From assembly GCA_030145195.1 (NCBI GenBank), contig JAQYVY010000001.1:124001-188000 (forward strand): a stretch of DNA of 64,000 bases, given 5' to 3'. The translations under genes and the position numbers were made by a program. Below are positions 8,671 through 16,799 of this stretch, in pieces. The notes beneath the pieces were generated by a model. The model saw only the letters and a program-made list of their open reading frames with translations, was not told where the DNA came from and did not search any database. Position 1 is the stretch's first letter. Each line of letters starts with the position of its first letter. Source of the DNA: Desulfuromonadales bacterium (GTDB taxonomy: Bacteria > Desulfobacterota > Desulfuromonadia > Desulfuromonadales > BM103).

Positions 8671-8928
8671 GTTTAACTCCATTCTCTGGAACCTAGATAA
8701 ATGAGATACTAATGATTTATAGCAGGTTGGAATTGAGGTCAAAGAGAGAATTTCTTGTTTATCGTCTCATCTGAATTTTGCTGGTGTGATGCTGACTTTC
8801 TGTAACTTAATAATTGGCCCTGGCAAAAGTAAGCCCTTTTTGTTTCTGGCTACCCTGAAAGCGCGTTGAAAAGCAGCATCGCGGCAACGAGGACTAAGAG
8901 GACAATCCTGTCCGGTCAGATCCGATTG

Positions 8929-9423
8929 CTACGCTTTCAAATCCCCTTCATCTTGCGACGCAACCTCGTCGCGATATTTAAGCTGCACACCTTTGAGAAA
9001 ATTCCGTAAAATCTGATCTTTGCACTCACGGTAGTGTTGATGCCCTGGTCGGCGAAAAAACGCACTTAATTCGTGTTTGCTTATGCGCAAATTGGCCAAG
9101 GCCATAATCTCACAAACATCCTCGGCTTTCAGATCCAAGGCAATTTTTAATTTCATGAAAATGATGTTATTGGTTAAACGTTTTTCTGGCTCTGGTTGCA
9201 CCCCTTCTCTTTTCCCGCGTTTATCGTTGATCAAGCCATTCAGGAACAGCGCTAACTGCCTGTCGGTACATTTCAGATAAGCCGGATCATCGTCTCTTTT
9301 TAACCAATCGCTGATCTGTTCTCGGGTTACTTGATGATCCGCCAGACCAAAGATGGCGATCATGCTTGAATCGCTCAGGTCAAAGATATAGCGGATACGG
9401 CGCAAAACATCATTGTTGGTCAT
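8929..9423 (-). CDS. DUF1456 (YehS-like) protein
   Basis: The 164-residue protein has two copies of the DUF1456 helical repeat, each beginning with a T-N-(N)-D/I-hydrophobic pattern (MTNNDVLRRIRYIFDL and LTNNIIFMKLKIALDL) and each ending in a region with a conserved F-R or W-L-K-R block. The family is widespread and its role is not established. There is no signal peptide. Confidence 0.88.
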   Translation of the reverse strand: MTNNDVLRRIRYIFDLSDSSMIAIFGLADHQVTREQISDWLKRDDDPAYLKCTDRQLALFLNGLINDKRGKREGVQPEPEKRLTNNIIFMKLKIALDLKAEDVCEIMALANLRISKHELSAFFRRPGHQHYRECKDQILRNFLKGVQLKYRDEVASQDEGDLKA

Positions 9424-9466
9424 CGATCAGCCCCTGTTGTCCCTTGAATAATTCGTCTGTGTAGTT

Positions 9467-10180
9467 TTAAAGCAGGTTACGGCGTCGCCGACCGCTTGAC
9501 ATCTTGCCAATCATCCAACCGAAGAAGAGCACCCCGGCACCAGCCAAAAACCATTTGATGGAACCAGATATCAGCAGTGAGTCTGATTCTTTCTCAAGGT
9601 TGGCAACGGTGGTCGTCAATTCCTGGTTGGTTGTACGTAACTGATCACGTTGTTTGGTGATGGCAACAACATTCTTGGCTTCTTTTTGCAACGTTTGGTA
9701 ATCGTTGCTGGTCTTGGTCAGCGCGGCTTGGCTTGCTACCAGCTTGGTTTGTAATTCGCTCGCCTGTTTGCGGATTTTTGTCAATTGGTTGGCAAGCTCT
9801 TGCTGAGATTTACCGCTTTGCGCTGTGGCTGCCTTCACCTGCTGCTTTAAGTCTTCGGCTTTACTGGAAAGGCGATTCCTGTCTTTCTGTAACTGACTGA
9901 TAATGACCGACTTGGGGGTCTTTGGGGTCAGATAACTCGGCTTGATATAACCGGTCTCTCCTGCTTCGGTCCGCACTTTGAAAAAATCACCGGTCTGTTC
10001 AAGAACCTCGACCGGCATGTCGGTTCTCAGGTAGGTGATTGACGGAGCATTGTTCTGCGGTTGCTCACGCAACGACACAACCAATTGGTCAGAGATGTAG
10101 CGTGTTTCTGCCCAAGCGGTTGCCGTCCAACAGGTCAGCACGATCAGAGTGGCTCCCGCGAGTCGCCAACAATTTTTCAT
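9467..10180 (-). CDS. SH3-domain / coiled-coil membrane protein (TIGR04211 type)
   Basis: The start at 10180 follows GGAGG and gives a signal peptide ending ATAWA. Residues about 26-95 form a bacterial SH3 domain, residues about 95-205 a long coiled coil, and about 208-228 a transmembrane helix followed by an arginine-rich tail (SSGRRRRNLL). This order matches the YgiM/TIGR04211 family of periplasmic SH3 proteins anchored by a C-terminal helix. Function not established; peptidoglycan binding is plausible. Confidence 0.85.
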   Translation of the reverse strand: MKNCWRLAGATLIVLTCWTATAWAETRYISDQLVVSLREQPQNNAPSITYLRTDMPVEVLEQTGDFFKVRTEAGETGYIKPSYLTPKTPKSVIISQLQKDRNRLSSKAEDLKQQVKAATAQSGKSQQELANQLTKIRKQASELQTKLVASQAALTKTSNDYQTLQKEAKNVVAITKQRDQLRTTNQELTTTVANLEKESDSLLISGSIKWFLAGAGVLFFGWMIGKMSSGRRRRNLL

Positions 10181-10393
10181 AACAAAGCCTCCATAATTCA
10201 TTTTGGGTAATATCTTCAGTCGGTTGTGCATAATACACCGGCTTTTGGGGATAGTGCACACAAATTTTCTGCCTCTTCTATAAGTATCATGGCTTGGAAG
10301 GGCGTTTTTTTACATTAAGACGCTGATGTCACAGCTCTGTAATGTCGATCGGCACTGACCTGATTCGGGAGTGAACCAGGTTTTTTCACTTCT

Positions 10394-11872
10394 TCAGATC
10401 TTGTTGATGGCCGCCTGCCACTGAGTGAGTAAGGTCTCGCTCCAAGAGCTTTCCGCCTGAGGTTCAAAGCAACGCTCTTCCTGCCAGCTTGCCGCAAGCT
10501 CATCCGTATCATTCCAAAATCCGACCGCCAGACCGGCCAGCATCGCCGCGCCAAGAGCCGTTGTTTCTATAGTCTCAGGACGAGACACAGGACGACCAAT
10601 CAGGTCGGACTGCAGCTGCATCAGCAGATCGTTTTTGGCCGCGCCGCCATCGACTTTGAGGATGGAGCCCGCTTCACCACGATCATCGGCCATCGCCATC
10701 ATCAGATCGTGAACTTGTAAGGCGATCCCTTCCAGGGTAGCGCGAGCCAGGTGCGCGGCGGTCGTGCCGCGGGTCAGTCCGCTGATCTGGCCGCACGCTT
10801 CGCTTTTCCAGTGCGGTGCCCCCAGGCCGGTTAAGGCCGGGACGAAAACCACTCCGCCGTTATCCGGCACCTGTTGTGCCAACGCTTCGATCTCGGCCGA
10901 GGTTTTGATCAGGCCGAGGCCGTCGCGCAGCCATTGTACGGCTGCCCCGGCGATGAAGGCACTGCCTTCCAGGGCGTAACTGGTTTTGCCGCCCAGTTGC
11001 CAGGCCACTGAGGTCAACAGACCGTGCTTGCTGAACAGGGGTTGGTCACCGATGTTCTCGAGAATAAAAGCTCCGGTGCCGTAGGTGCATTTCGATTGGC
11101 CTGGTTCAAAGCAAGCCTGGCCAAAGAGCGCTGCCTGCTGATCGCCAGCCATGCCGGCAATCGGAATACCGTCAGGGAGAAAGTCGAGACCTTTGGTGTG
11201 CCCATACGTTTGTGATGAAGGCACAATCTCGGCGAGGATGCCGCGCGGCACCGCAAGCGGTTCGAGCAGGTCGTCGGCCCAGGCGAGAGTCTTGAGATCC
11301 ATCATCAGGGTGCGGGAGGCATTAGAGACATCGGTGACGTGGGTCTTGCCGCCGGTTAAACGCCAGACCAGAAAGCTGTCGATGGTGCCAAAGGCCAGGT
11401 GGCCGTCTTCGGCCCGTCGTTTCAGATGTGCAGACTCTTCAAAGAGCCAGGTCAGCTTGGTGCCAGAGAAGTAGGGGTCGAGGATCAGGCCGGTTCGCTG
11501 GCGATACATTTCTTCCAGTCCCTGGTCTTTAAGTTTTGCACAGACGGGCGCAGAACGTCGGCACTGCCAGACGATGGCGTTGGCTGCCGGTTTGCCATCG
11601 GCACGTTCCCAGAGCACCGTGGTTTCACGCTGGTTGGTGATGCCGATCGCTATGATCTGTTGGCTGGTGATACCTGTCGCCTCAAAAAGTTCAAGGATTG
11701 CCTGGCGCACGGAAGCCCAGATCTCTTCCGGATTGTGCTCCACCCAGCCGGGTTTGGGGAAGTATTGGGGGAAGTCAACAGTGTGACTTGCGTGGACACG
11801 TAAGTCGTGACCGACCAGCAGCACGGTTGAGCCGGTAGTGCCTTGATCAATCGCGAGAATGAAGTCTTGCAT
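10394..11872 (-). CDS. glpK: Glycerol kinase
   Basis: GlpK phosphorylates glycerol to sn-glycerol 3-phosphate. The ATG at 11872 follows AAGGAGA and yields MQDFILAIDQGTTGSTVLL, the FGGY-kinase phosphate loop; the 60-residue upstream extension is not supported. Other family marks include GITNQRETTV, the GTFLVWRLTGG-like region and AGMAGDQQAALFGQ. Length 492 is typical. No glpF or glpD is adjacent. Confidence 0.95.
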   Translation of the reverse strand: MQDFILAIDQGTTGSTVLLVGHDLRVHASHTVDFPQYFPKPGWVEHNPEEIWASVRQAILELFEATGITSQQIIAIGITNQRETTVLWERADGKPAANAIVWQCRRSAPVCAKLKDQGLEEMYRQRTGLILDPYFSGTKLTWLFEESAHLKRRAEDGHLAFGTIDSFLVWRLTGGKTHVTDVSNASRTLMMDLKTLAWADDLLEPLAVPRGILAEIVPSSQTYGHTKGLDFLPDGIPIAGMAGDQQAALFGQACFEPGQSKCTYGTGAFILENIGDQPLFSKHGLLTSVAWQLGGKTSYALEGSAFIAGAAVQWLRDGLGLIKTSAEIEALAQQVPDNGGVVFVPALTGLGAPHWKSEACGQISGLTRGTTAAHLARATLEGIALQVHDLMMAMADDRGEAGSILKVDGGAAKNDLLMQLQSDLIGRPVSRPETIETTALGAAMLAGLAVGFWNDTDELAASWQEERCFEPQAESSWSETLLTQWQAAINKI

Positions 11873-12050
11873 GACGTCTCCTTGCTCCGTTGTCGTGTTG
11901 ACCCAGTATAGGCATCCCTCAGATGCAGTCAAGGTGGCATGATAGTTGCTCTTTCTCTTTAGTTGTTCAATAATCCCCCGTTGCTTTTTCGGCAGCCTAT
12001 TGATCTTTTGCCCGGCATCATCGCCTGGCCTTTTTGAAGGAATAGAACTC

Positions 12051-12932
12051 ATGCATAGAAAGTTGATGAATCTTTTTTACGAGGTCCGTGATCCCATTGT
12101 CAGTTGGGACGATATCGGCGGTTATGCCGACGTCAAAGAAACGCTGCGGGAAATGGTTTGCCTGCCGCTGAAAAAGCCGGAAATGATCCGCAAACATAAT
12201 CTCGGTATTCCCGCCGGAGTGATGCTCTGGGGGCCCCTGGGCACCGGCATCACCATGCTGGCTGAAGCCTGCGCCATGGATGCCGGGGTCAGCTTTGTTT
12301 ACGTTTCCGGTCAGGAGATGCTCGGCAAACATGAGGAGCTGAAGGAAGCTTTCGATATGGCTATCCACGAAGCCCCCTGCGTGCTCTTCATCTCCGATTG
12401 TGAATGGCTGGCGCCGCGGGCCGGTTGCGACTACGAATGGAGTCCGGGTAATTTGCGGGCTATTCCGCCGACTTTCGCCGACAAAGAGCTGACCAAGCTT
12501 TTTATCGAGCAGATCGATCGTATTAACCAGGTTGAAGGGGTGATGTTGCTTGGCTCCTGCTACCGGATCGACACCGTCGACCAGGCCGTGATCAAAGAGA
12601 AGAAACGATTCAATCGCAAGGTCTTCGTCCATCCACCGACCGCCGTGGATCGGCGCGGTATGCTCGACATTTACATGGATAAAATGCCTAATCTGGAAGA
12701 AGGTATTGATCGCGATGAGCTGGCGCGCTTGAGCGAAGGTTATGTTGGTTGGGATATCGAAAGCCTGTGCAAACGCGCCACCGTGAACGCGATCAAGAAC
12801 GATTCCGAAATAGTGACCGGCGAGCACTTTATGAAGGCGCTAAAAGAAGTGCGGCAGTTTCTGACCCCGGATATGGTGACCAAATATCATGTGATTCGCG
12901 ATACCGATTGCCCGCATCATTATGAGTTTTAG
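12051..12932 (+). CDS. Cdc48/p97-like AAA protein with degenerate Walker motifs
   Basis: Residues about 13-280 are clearly an AAA module of the Cdc48/p97 type (VSWDDIGGYADVKETLREMV). The ATPase signatures are altered. Walker A reads GPLGTGIT (61-68), with Ile where the catalytic Lys belongs. Walker B reads CVLFISDCEW, lacking the D-E pair. Sensor 1 reads LGSCYRID instead of AATNRPD, and the arginine-finger region reads KRFNR. The frame is intact with an AAGGAA ribosome site, so this looks like a maintained pseudo-ATPase, not a pseudogene. Partner unknown; glpK lies divergently. Confidence 0.85.
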   Translation: MHRKLMNLFYEVRDPIVSWDDIGGYADVKETLREMVCLPLKKPEMIRKHNLGIPAGVMLWGPLGTGITMLAEACAMDAGVSFVYVSGQEMLGKHEELKEAFDMAIHEAPCVLFISDCEWLAPRAGCDYEWSPGNLRAIPPTFADKELTKLFIEQIDRINQVEGVMLLGSCYRIDTVDQAVIKEKKRFNRKVFVHPPTAVDRRGMLDIYMDKMPNLEEGIDRDELARLSEGYVGWDIESLCKRATVNAIKNDSEIVTGEHFMKALKEVRQFLTPDMVTKYHVIRDTDCPHHYEF

Positions 12933-12961
12933 CCTATAAGGCAAAAGCATAAAGCGTATCT

Positions 12962-13034
12962 CTCGCAGAGTCGCAGAGTCAGCAGAGAAAACCACGCTTA
13001 AGGGTTTGTTCTCTCTGCGTTCTCTGCGTCTTGA
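12962..13034. repeat. GCAGAGT-type inverted repeat
   Basis: The left arm has CTCGCAGAGTCGCAGAGTCA, the right arm CTCTCTGCGTTCTCTGCGTC, with about 20 bases between. The unit repeats about every seven to nine bases in each arm. A tail GTGAGCGGAGCGAACGGGCG follows. Confidence 0.75.
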
Positions 13035-13103
13035 GTGAGCGGAGCGAACGGGCGAGAGGCAAGGTTCGGATTTTGCTCATATGCCTTTATTGGTCAAACT
13101 TTT

Positions 13104-13571
13104 ATGATTAAAACACCTGAAATCTTTGCTCGTATCTACGCCCGTCACGGTCATCGTTGCCCGATGAGCACACTGGGTGGGTGTCTGGGCCTTGCGGCCA
13201 TGAAGAGTCTGGGTGGCAGTCTCGAAGGGTTGCAGGCGGTCTATAGCAATCGGAGCTGTGCTCTGGATGGCATTGCCGAAACCACCGGTTGCAGTGAAGC
13301 CGCCGGGACGCTGGTGGTGAAGAGTGATGGCCGTCATGCCTTGACTTTAACCTCGGCCGAGACTGCTGTTGAGATAGAACTGACAGCCCAGACCCTGGAA
13401 AGTGCCGGTCGCTATCGGTTGCTTTGTGACCGTCTGGAAAGGGGTTGGGATCAGTTGGCCCCGGAAGAGCAGATTCGTCGACGGGCCGAAATGGATGCCA
13501 TGCTCGATGAATTGCTACCACAGTTCTGGCAGGCCGAAGCTCAGCAACTGGTACAAAAGGTCTCGAAATAA
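13104..13571 (+). CDS. FmdE-like protein
   Basis: The start at 13104 gives MIKTPEIFARIYARHGHRCP. The H-G-H-x-C-P motif (residues 14-19) and C-A-L-D-G-I-A-E-T-T-G-C at about 53-64 are the metal-binding signatures of the FmdE family, named after a formylmethanofuran dehydrogenase-associated protein. This 155-residue version lacks the C-terminal zinc ribbon of longer members. There is no clear ribosome site. A CSCG permease follows. The reaction is unknown. Confidence 0.75.
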   Translation: MIKTPEIFARIYARHGHRCPMSTLGGCLGLAAMKSLGGSLEGLQAVYSNRSCALDGIAETTGCSEAAGTLVVKSDGRHALTLTSAETAVEIELTAQTLESAGRYRLLCDRLERGWDQLAPEEQIRRRAEMDAMLDELLPQFWQAEAQQLVQKVSK

Positions 13572-13577
13572 TAGTGC

Positions 13578-13677
13578 TATGACGCCAAAGGCAAACCCGT
13601 AACGGCACATTGGGTCAACCTTGCCTCGTTTGGTTCCCTTAGTAATTTTTTTGTCTTTGCGTCTTTGCGTTGAGGCT
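13578..13677. repeat. Partly decayed TCTTTGCG-type inverted repeat
   Basis: The right arm TCTTTGCGTCTTTGCGT (13653-13669) is clear. The left arm is only suggested by GACGCCAAAGGCAAAC near 13580. Confidence 0.5.
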
Positions 13678-13715
13678 TTACAGCTTTACTGACGAAGGGT
13701 TTTCAAATAACCAAT

Positions 13716-14672
13716 ATGCCTGATTCAATATTCATGCAAATGCTCACCGTGATCCGGGATGAAATCGCCAATATGTGGTGGTTTTTTCTGTTGTCGATCG
13801 TGTTGGTCGGCATCATCAAGGGCTACAAACTGGATCTGCGCATCCGCGACACCATCAACCGAGCCGGTTCCTGGGGGATTGTCGTTGCAGTCGGGGTCGG
13901 CATGGTCTCGCCGCTCTGCTCCTGCGGGATCTTGCCGGTGGTGATCACTCTGGCCATGATTCAAACGCCGCTGGCGCCACTGATGGCCTTGCTGGTGACG
14001 TCGCCGGTGATGGGCCCCGATGCCTTGATTCTGACCTGGCGGGCGCTTGGTACCGAATGGGCGGTGCTCAAAGTGATTGGTGCCGGGGTGCTCGGGTTGA
14101 GTGCCGGGCTGGTGACCCAATTGCTGATAAATCAAGGCTATCTGGCCGGTAATCTGATACGGCTCAAGCCCAAGTACAAGCCAGACGGCACTCTGGCCTC
14201 GGCTCAGCAAATCGGCGCTGAAGCGGGTATCCACGTTAAGTCGATGACCATTGTGCCGCGCGCCAGCAAGCTGCGGTTTATTTTTGACCGCACCCTCGAT
14301 GCCGGTCTGTTTGTCGGCAAATTTCTGCTGCTGGCGATTGTGCTGGAAGCGATCATTGTGACTCTGGTACCGGTGGAATGGATTACCGCTCTGGTCGGCC
14401 AAAAAAGTTTTATGTCGCTTCTCCTGGCGGCCATTATCGGCTTGCCGCTGCCGACCAATCAGATCCCGATTATTCCAATCATGGCCGGGCTACTGCAACG
14501 GGGGATCGACCCCGGCGCGGCACTGACCTTGTTCATGGCCGGGCCGGTTTCAAGCTTGCCAGCGATCATCGCTCTGGGGGGCATGTTCAAAAAACGGGTT
14601 CTGGTGGTTTTTCTGAGTGTCAGCCTGAGCGTTTCAGTCGTGCTCGGCTGGTTGTATCAGCTGTTTGGCTGA
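13716..14672 (+). CDS. Predicted permease, DUF318/YraQ (ArsP-related) family
   Basis: The 318-residue protein has about eight hydrophobic segments in two blocks, with the motif SPLCSCGILPV in the first block and a matching GLPLPTNQIPIIPI in the second. The CSCG motif is the hallmark of the DUF318/YraQ permeases, related to the ArsP organoarsenical exporters. Substrate here is unknown. The preceding FmdE-like gene also carries conserved cysteines, so a shared metal or thiol substrate is possible but unproven. Confidence 0.8.
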   Translation: MPDSIFMQMLTVIRDEIANMWWFFLLSIVLVGIIKGYKLDLRIRDTINRAGSWGIVVAVGVGMVSPLCSCGILPVVITLAMIQTPLAPLMALLVTSPVMGPDALILTWRALGTEWAVLKVIGAGVLGLSAGLVTQLLINQGYLAGNLIRLKPKYKPDGTLASAQQIGAEAGIHVKSMTIVPRASKLRFIFDRTLDAGLFVGKFLLLAIVLEAIIVTLVPVEWITALVGQKSFMSLLLAAIIGLPLPTNQIPIIPIMAGLLQRGIDPGAALTLFMAGPVSSLPAIIALGGMFKKRVLVVFLSVSLSVSVVLGWLYQLFG

Positions 14673-14728
14673 TAGAGGTCTGACGACCAGAGCGCCGGTG
14701 CTGACGACTATTTGACGAATTGTTGAGG

Positions 14729-14764
14729 CCGGGACGCGAAACGTGGGACGAGGGACGAGAGGAC
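14729..14764. repeat. ACGAG-type repeat, one arm only
   Basis: GGGACGCGAAACGTGGGACG followed by AGGGACGAGAGGAC repeats GGGACGAG-like units about every seven bases, as at 192-270. No matching right arm is seen. Confidence 0.45.
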
Positions 14765-14911
14765 TAAAGGCTTTTTGCTACAAATTAATGTCGCAAAGAG
14801 GCTTTTTTATCCGTCTGCCAAGTACTTTTGAAATATTCTCGGGGTATGGATTTTGATCAGCACTTATCCGTTTTTATCTGTGGCCAATAAGGGTTTGCTT
14901 TGTTCCTGGAA

Positions 14912-16786
14912 ATGATGACAAATGTCAGAGTATGGAGGTTGGTGCAGTGCTGTTTCTGCATCTTTGGACTGCTGACTCTGCTGACCCTTACGGGTTGCGC
15001 ACCAGTGTTGTCTGATAATTCACCTCGAATCTATCACAATGATCATATCAGCGAAGATACCGTCTGGTCCGGGCGCATCCTGATCGACGGCACCGTCAAG
15101 GTTGCCAAAGGTGCGACGCTGACGATTGCTCCCGGAACTGAAATCGCCTTTGTGCGGCGTGATAGTGATGCCGATGGACTCGGTGATGCTGTGCTCGCCG
15201 TGGAAGGTCGCCTGCTGGCGGTCGGCACTCGTCAGCAACCGATCCGGTTTCACAGCGCGGCAGCGAACCCGGCACCGGGTGACTGGCTGGAAATCCGGGT
15301 CGACTTTTCTCAGGAAGTCCACCTGCGTTACTGCGATATTCGGGATTCCGCTTATACGCTGCATGCGCACTTCACGCGCGGGGTGGTCGAAGACTGCACC
15401 ATCCATCATAATATCGACGGCTGTCGGCTCGGCCAGGCCACCTTCACCTTTCGCAACAACCTGATCGAACACAACCTGGGTAAAGGGATCAATTTCCGCA
15501 ACTCCAAGGTCGATATTCACCACAATATCCTGCGCTACAACGACTCCGGCATTTTCCTGTTTGAGAGTGACCGCGCCTTTGATGTCCATCACAACAATTT
15601 TTACAGCAATATTGATAACTTCCGGCTGGGCGATTTTTATGCGGACGATGTCTCTTTGCACGACAACTGGTGGGGTGCCTCTGACCTGGCCGCTGCCCGC
15701 GCGAGTGTTTTCGATCAAAGTCAAGATCCGACTATCGGTGCTGTTACTCTACAGCCCCAGCCCCAATGGATTTCCGAAAGCGGGCCGCGCGACAGCCTGG
15801 AATTGCTGCCCGCCTGGAGCTACACTACGGCCGGGTATGTCGATGCCGCTCCGGTTGTTGCTGCCGAAAAACTTTACGCCCTCAGTTGGGACGGTTCTCT
15901 GCATGTCCTCGACCAGACCGGAAAGACGCTCTGGACCCGCAGCTTTGGCGACACACTTGATGCAACTCCTGTCCTGTCCGATGAGCTGCTGATTCTTCAG
16001 AACTGGAGCCGGGAAGTCTACGCCCTGGACGTGGCGTCTCGCCAGTTGCGTTGGCGTTTCGACTATTCGCCTTCGCCTGCGGATGATCATCGACAAGCCG
16101 GTCTGCTGCTGGTTGATGACCTAGTGCTGGTACCCGCCTGGAATGGCACTCTCTTTGCCCTGGACGTTGCAACTGGCGAACGCCGTTGGGATTTTGCCGG
16201 AGGCCAACCGTTACGGGCACGGCCAACCTGGGATGGGACGACGCTCTATCTCTCCAGTGGCAATGGCACGTTGAGTTCCCTGACCACCGCTGGTGAATTG
16301 CGTTGGCAGCGGTCTCTCGGCGCACCTTTGCTTTCTTCCCCGGCGCTGACGCCGCAAGGTGTGGTCGTGGTCAGCCGGGAGGGTAGCGTCAACCATTATG
16401 ACCAGGACGGGCAAATCGTCTGGCAGCGTGACCTGACTGAAACTTGCTACTACGCCGCGCCAGTTTATCATGATCAGGCGGTTTTCGTGGCCACGGCCGG
16501 CGGCGCGCTGTGGAAACTGGAAGCGGCGACCGGGCGGGTGCTCTGGCGGGTCGCAATCTCTGGACCGTCTTATGCTACACCGTTGATTGCCGATGGTCGG
16601 GTCTTTGTTGGTGATAATAGTGGCACGTTACAAGTCCTCAATGCTGATAGTGGACAGCTCTTGACCACCTATCGGCTTGATCGGGAAATCCAGGGCCGTC
16701 CTCTGCTCTGGTCAGGCCAGTTGCTGGTCGGCAGCCGCGACCATAAAATCCACGCCTTGACTCTGGTCGAGCCGGCGAAGCTCTAA
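14912..16786 (+). CDS. Lipoprotein: right-handed beta-helix fused to a PQQ-like beta-propeller
   Basis: A signal with lipobox LTGC (Cys29) is followed at about 40-270 by a parallel beta-helix of the NosD/pectate-lyase type, with repeated I-x-x-N-x-I units and the closing NWWG motif. Residues about 280-620 form a PQQ-enzyme-like propeller with blades of the LYALDVATG-x-x-x-W type (for example LFALDVATGERRWDF). No catalytic residues of PQQ dehydrogenases are obvious, so the propeller is probably a BamB-like binding scaffold. ATGs at 14912 and 14915 are equally possible starts. It heads the envelope cluster. Confidence 0.82.
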   Translation: MMTNVRVWRLVQCCFCIFGLLTLLTLTGCAPVLSDNSPRIYHNDHISEDTVWSGRILIDGTVKVAKGATLTIAPGTEIAFVRRDSDADGLGDAVLAVEGRLLAVGTRQQPIRFHSAAANPAPGDWLEIRVDFSQEVHLRYCDIRDSAYTLHAHFTRGVVEDCTIHHNIDGCRLGQATFTFRNNLIEHNLGKGINFRNSKVDIHHNILRYNDSGIFLFESDRAFDVHHNNFYSNIDNFRLGDFYADDVSLHDNWWGASDLAAARASVFDQSQDPTIGAVTLQPQPQWISESGPRDSLELLPAWSYTTAGYVDAAPVVAAEKLYALSWDGSLHVLDQTGKTLWTRSFGDTLDATPVLSDELLILQNWSREVYALDVASRQLRWRFDYSPSPADDHRQAGLLLVDDLVLVPAWNGTLFALDVATGERRWDFAGGQPLRARPTWDGTTLYLSSGNGTLSSLTTAGELRWQRSLGAPLLSSPALTPQGVVVVSREGSVNHYDQDGQIVWQRDLTETCYYAAPVYHDQAVFVATAGGALWKLEAATGRVLWRVAISGPSYATPLIADGRVFVGDNSGTLQVLNADSGQLLTTYRLDREIQGRPLLWSGQLLVGSRDHKIHALTLVEPAKL

Positions 16787-16799
16787 GGCAAAAATTACT

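Noticed and set aside
10355-10386. Hairpin followed by TTTTTT on the plus strand near the glpK stop
   Set aside because: It faces against both neighbouring minus-strand genes, and no plus-strand transcript is evident.
12962-13034. CRISPR-like array
   Set aside because: The short-period units are arranged as facing arms without spacers; no Cas gene is present. The same applies to the other inverted repeats.
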